Source: an uncultured Olegusella sp. (GTDB taxonomy: Bacteria; Actinomycetota; Coriobacteriia; Coriobacteriales; Atopobiaceae). From it: a stretch of 10,437 nucleotides of DNA. The position numbers and the translations under genes were made by a program. Numbering within the stretch: the first letter of the stretch is position 1; the number at the start of each line of letters is the position of its first letter. Of this stretch, positions 8,226-10,437 are shown in pieces. Below the pieces are notes generated by a model. That model was not told the DNA's origin and searched no databases. It worked only from the letters and a program-made list of their open reading frames with translations. The stretch is from NCBI RefSeq assembly GCF_947253395.1, contig NZ_CAMXYY010000052.1, forward strand, positions 1 to 10,437, in the 5' to 3' direction.

Positions 8226-8604
8226 TTTGTCCCTCCCCTCCCATAGCACAAGCAAGTTTATCAAGTTGTTTTTTTAATGCGGCCAAATCAATGCCCAAAT
8301 ACAGAAGCTCAGTTGCAATTTCGTCAAAAGCAGAACGTAAATCTGTAATGCGCTGATGATCATCAGGCACCCCTTCACTTACAAACGAGCCCTTACCTGC
8401 TACCTTGCATACATAACCCTGCATTTCAAGCTCACGATACGCACGAGCTATAGTGTTGGGATTGATAGCGAGAGTAGATGCGAGCTCACGCACAGAGGGC
8501 AACTGCTCACCTGGCACAAGTGCCCCCGACACAACAAGACGCCGTATGCCATCTTCTACTTGTTCGTGAATGGGGCGAGAATCTTTATAGCTAATTTGAA
8601 TCAC
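8218..8604 (-). CDS. GntR-family transcriptional regulator, YtrA subfamily
   Basis: A 128-residue repressor with an N-terminal winged helix-turn-helix: IHEQVEDGIRR at 12-22, LPSVRELA at 35-42, recognition helix NPNTIARAYRELE at 48-60, and wing GKGSFV at 70-75. Only about 50 residues follow, the short two-helix dimerisation tail of the YtrA subfamily. Start is GTG at 8604, with GAGGGGGG at a 6-nt spacing. It is the first gene of a three-gene unit with the ABC ATPase and permease, overlapping the ATPase by 8 nt. The promoter upstream carries a palindrome plus a third half-site over the -10, so autorepression is likely, with release by an envelope-active or other inducer. Family assignment is firm; the inducer is unknown. 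Confidence 0.94.
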   Translation of the reverse strand: MIQISYKDSRPIHEQVEDGIRRLVVSGALVPGEQLPSVRELASTLAINPNTIARAYRELEMQGYVCKVAGKGSFVSEGVPDDHQRITDLRSAFDEIATELLYLGIDLAALKKQLDKLACAMGGEGQND

Positions 8605-8626
8605 TTTGCACCCCCCTCAGCTATAA

Positions 8627-8658
8627 CTGTATTAGTTCATTTAATACAGATAATACAG
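8627..8658. promoter_or_regulatory. Probable GntR operator: palindrome plus extra half-site
   Basis: CTGTATTA (8627-8634) and TAATACAG (8642-8649) form a perfect 8-bp inverted repeat with a 7-nt spacer. A second exact TAATACAG (8651-8658) follows in direct repeat, 9 bp from the first. The array covers the -10 and the start of transcription of the GntR promoter, the usual place for an autoregulatory YtrA-type operator. Binding itself is inferred. Confidence 0.75.
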
Positions 8659-8677
8659 CTGGGTGATCCAAAGTCAA
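8650..8677 (-). promoter_or_regulatory. Promoter of the GntR-ABC operon
   Basis: Minus-strand TTGACT (8677-8672) and TATTAT (8655-8650) with a 16-nt spacer form a near-consensus sigma-70 promoter. Transcription would start near 8643, about 40 nt before the GntR GTG start. The -10 overlaps the repeated operator half-sites. The promoter begins 14 bases downstream of the ATPase stop codon. Confidence 0.75.
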
Positions 8678-8690
8678 TACACAATTACTT

Positions 8691-10061
8691 TTATAATTTG
8701 AACTCAAAAAAATCTTGCTGCGACCTACCAGTGCTGGCAGGAGCTCCACTACAGGGCAAAGCAATGCCCGCGGTATGTGTGAAAGCCTCAGCATCACTTT
8801 CACTTGCGCCCCCTATTGCCTGCCCCATCACTTCGGCTACTTGAGCCTCAGGATGTTGATACAAAATATCTAGCAGCTCAATGAAGTCACGAATTACTTC
8901 GCGTGGCGTGATATGCGTATCTGCACCTACACGCTCGTATTCTTGCTTGATAAAACTCACCAAATCCATCTCGGTGAGACGAGGTTCATACGCATAGAGT
9001 TGCGCATGGATATCTTGAAGCTTTTCTATGAGTACCAGCATTTCTTCATGAGTGAGTGGCTGTAACTGGATGACGGGCGCCATTAAATCCTTATAGACAC
9101 CCGCAGCATAACGACCTTCAGAGAGACGAGAACGTAAAGCCTCATAGGAATACACACCCCGACGACGATCCTCAATAGCTTGGGGTGTACCACACATAAT
9201 GATGCCTAGGTAGCGTGCTTTGCCTTGCAACGTGTCGTTGTACATCGTTAGAATTTTTTCGTAGTTATACTGACGGGTAATCGAGTTTGGCACCTTATAA
9301 ATATTGACGAGCTCATCTACCAGCATCAATAAGCCTGCATAGCCCGCCTGTTTGAGAAAAAACGCAAAGAGCTTGACGTATTCATACCAATCATCATCGC
9401 CCACAACTATGCCTACGCCCAACTCCCGACGAGCTTCAGTCTTGTTGGCATATTCCCCGCGAAACCACTTAATAACCTTGCCTTTGATCTCATCGTTACC
9501 CTCTAGGTACGAACGAAAATACAGCTGTAGCAGGTGAGCAAAATCAAAACCATGAACCATTTCGCCCATCTGTGTTATGACATCGCTAATACGCTGCTCA
9601 ACGGTAGCAGCAAAATGAGGATCATCAGCTGATAGACCTTCGGCAACTACCGTACTTTGCACACCAGAAATCCAACGGTCAAGAATGAGTGTCAACGCGC
9701 CACCTTCAGGACGAGTCTTGGTGGCCATATTGCGCACAAGCTCCTTATAGGTAGCAAGTCCCTGACCGTGGCTGCCCTGCAAACGACGCTCAGGAGATAA
9801 ATCGGCATCCATAACGACAAAGCCTAAATCCATTGCATAATTTCGAATGGTCTGCAACAAAAATGACTTGCCCGAACCATACTTGCCCACTACAAAACGA
9901 AATGATGCTCCTCCTTCGCGGATAACCTCCACATCATGGAGCAGCGCTTCAATCTCATGTGTGCGACCCACGGTGATATAGGGCAAACCCACGCGAGGTA
10001 CAACGCCACCCTTAAGCGAATTGATTACCGTATTTGCTATGCGCTTGGGTACCTTAGGCAT
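8691..10061 (-). CDS. BrxD/DUF2791-type P-loop ATPase
   Basis: A 456-residue ATPase of the BREX BrxD / DUF2791 (STAND/AAA-like) family. Walker A GKYGSGKS at 59-66; Walker B LLMLVDE at 244-250; then MCGTPQAIEDRRRGVYSYEALRSRL, a segment I recall as characteristic of this family and likely the sensor/arginine region. The N-terminus (RIANTVINSLKGGVVPRVGL) and DADLSPERRLQG at 85-96 also fit. A low-complexity stretch of about 40 residues before the end (from about 415) closes with FFEFKL. ATG at 10061 overlaps the TerB-C gene stop by 8 nt (ATGCCTAA), with AAGGGAG at about 7 nt. Translational coupling indicates the two proteins work together. Relatives are found beside an Lhr/BrxH helicase; the helicase here is displaced to 2866-5220. 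The precise reaction is unknown; ATP-driven DNA handling or defence is inferred. Confidence 0.88.
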   Translation of the reverse strand: MPKVPKRIANTVINSLKGGVVPRVGLPYITVGRTHEIEALLHDVEVIREGGASFRFVVGKYGSGKSFLLQTIRNYAMDLGFVVMDADLSPERRLQGSHGQGLATYKELVRNMATKTRPEGGALTLILDRWISGVQSTVVAEGLSADDPHFAATVEQRISDVITQMGEMVHGFDFAHLLQLYFRSYLEGNDEIKGKVIKWFRGEYANKTEARRELGVGIVVGDDDWYEYVKLFAFFLKQAGYAGLLMLVDELVNIYKVPNSITRQYNYEKILTMYNDTLQGKARYLGIIMCGTPQAIEDRRRGVYSYEALRSRLSEGRYAAGVYKDLMAPVIQLQPLTHEEMLVLIEKLQDIHAQLYAYEPRLTEMDLVSFIKQEYERVGADTHITPREVIRDFIELLDILYQHPEAQVAEVMGQAIGGASESDAEAFTHTAGIALPCSGAPASTGRSQQDFFEFKL

Positions 10062-10437
10062 GGAGCAACTCCCTTATATCGTCAAGATAGTCTTCATATA
10101 TTTGAGGTTCATCAGAACTCGCATCAATGACCACATCACCAATGACATTCATCAACTTATCATTGATGGACTCGATAAGCAGCGATGCCATCACCTGATG
10201 TGCGCGCTCAAAAGCAGGTACAGAGTTTTGCTCAAGCAGGCAGCTAAGCAAGGCACGCTCTTCGTCACTGAACGCAACCGTGGTATCTGGCTCAGGCGCT
10301 TCTATGGTATCTAGCTCAGGCACTTCTGTTAAATTTGGCTCGGACACTTCCGTTGTAACTGCCGCAACATCTAAAACAAATTCAGGTTCTTCTTCCACAA
10401 TCAAACGATCTCGCGTGGTATCAGCAGCGCTACGAAT
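10054..10437 (-). CDS. TerB-C domain protein, C-terminal part (5' end outside window)
   Basis: The frame is open to the right edge and gives the last 127 residues of a larger protein; a TTG at 10404 is internal, since TTRDRLIVEEE reads through it. Residues 86-127 show the conserved end of the TerB-C domain: a helix with IESINDK at 88-94, then IGDVVID at 99-105, then PQIYEDYLDDI at 111-121. Between the two parts lies an acidic Glu/Pro/Thr linker built of eight-residue repeats encoded by a 24-bp tandem repeat. TerB-C proteins usually carry a TerB-N and TerB domain upstream, which I expect beyond the window. The stop overlaps the start of the BrxD-like ATPase by 8 nt. Family relatives have been proposed to act in Ter-linked stress response and DNA processing; the role here is inferred from that and from context. 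Confidence 0.8.
   Translation of the reverse strand: MRSAADTTRDRLIVEEEPEFVLDVAAVTTEVSEPNLTEVPELDTIEAPEPDTTVAFSDEERALLSCLLEQNSVPAFERAHQVMASLLIESINDKLMNVIGDVVIDASSDEPQIYEDYLDDIRELLHA
10281..10352. repeat. Three tandem copies of a 24-bp in-frame repeat
   Basis: Units at 10281-10304, 10305-10328 and 10329-10352 share the core GGCTCAGG-CACTTCT pattern. Copies one and two match at 21 of 24 positions; copies two and three match at 16 of 24. As 24 is a multiple of three, the repeat keeps frame and encodes eight-residue acidic units (for example PELDTIEA and PEPDTTVA) in the linker before the TerB-C domain. Copy-number change would lengthen or shorten the linker without breaking the gene. Confidence 0.85.

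Noticed and set aside
5264..8692. TACTTTT occurs at 5264-5270 and 8686-8692, just outside the GntR-ABC cassette, like a target-site duplication.
   Set aside because: Seven A/T-rich bases can match by chance, the copies do not abut the cassette ends, and no terminal inverted repeats or transposase are present.
8691..10437. A complete BREX locus.
   Set aside because: Only BrxD-like and BrxH-like proteins are present; no PglX methylase, PglZ phosphatase or BrxC is visible in the window, and TerB-C points to a different locus type.

Overview
The window looks like a bacterial chromosome, probably an anaerobic Gram-positive. Genes are tightly packed, Shine-Dalgarno sites are strong GGAGG-type sequences, GTG is used as a start beside ATG, and base composition is mid-range (about 45-50% GC by eye). 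The gene set (lplA-lpdA pair, small HsmA/TIGR03987-like membrane protein, YtrA-type GntR/ABC module, TerB-C/ATPase/helicase set) would suit a low-GC coriobacterium or a firmicute. This is a weak inference, and no rRNA or taxon marker is present.

Layout. Plus strand, 1-2099: the 3' part of a lipoate-protein ligase gene (cut by the window's left edge), followed after 8 nt by lpdA, dihydrolipoyl dehydrogenase. The pair suggests the distal end of a glycine-cleavage or 2-oxoacid dehydrogenase operon lying to the left. Everything else reads leftward on the minus strand, convergent with lpdA. In transcription order from the right edge it comprises: (1) the C-terminal part of a TerB-C domain protein, overlapping by 8 nt a BrxD/DUF2791-type P-loop ATPase; (2) a self-contained cassette of a YtrA-type GntR repressor, an ABC ATPase and an ABC-2 permease with a large C-terminal soluble domain, having its own promoter/operator and a UUCG-capped terminator; (3) a 784-residue DEVH superfamily-2 helicase of the Lhr/BrxH kind; (4) a small four-helix membrane protein; (5) a 59-residue zinc-ribbon protein. 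No gene-free stretch exceeds 300 bases, and I see no tRNA, rRNA, CRISPR array, transposase or integrase.

The most interesting part is the TerB-C protein + BrxD-like ATPase + BrxH-like helicase set. These three types are known from predicted Ter-linked DNA-processing loci, and the ATPase and helicase types also occur in BREX phage-defence loci. Here the set appears to be split: the helicase is separated from the ATPase by 3.4 kb holding the GntR-ABC cassette, whose terminator lies directly before the helicase. The three would be expected to act together on DNA. The cassette is expected to act separately, as a repressor-controlled envelope/drug-response exporter. The TerB-C gene also carries a 24-bp tandem repeat that encodes an acidic eight-residue repeat just before its conserved domain.
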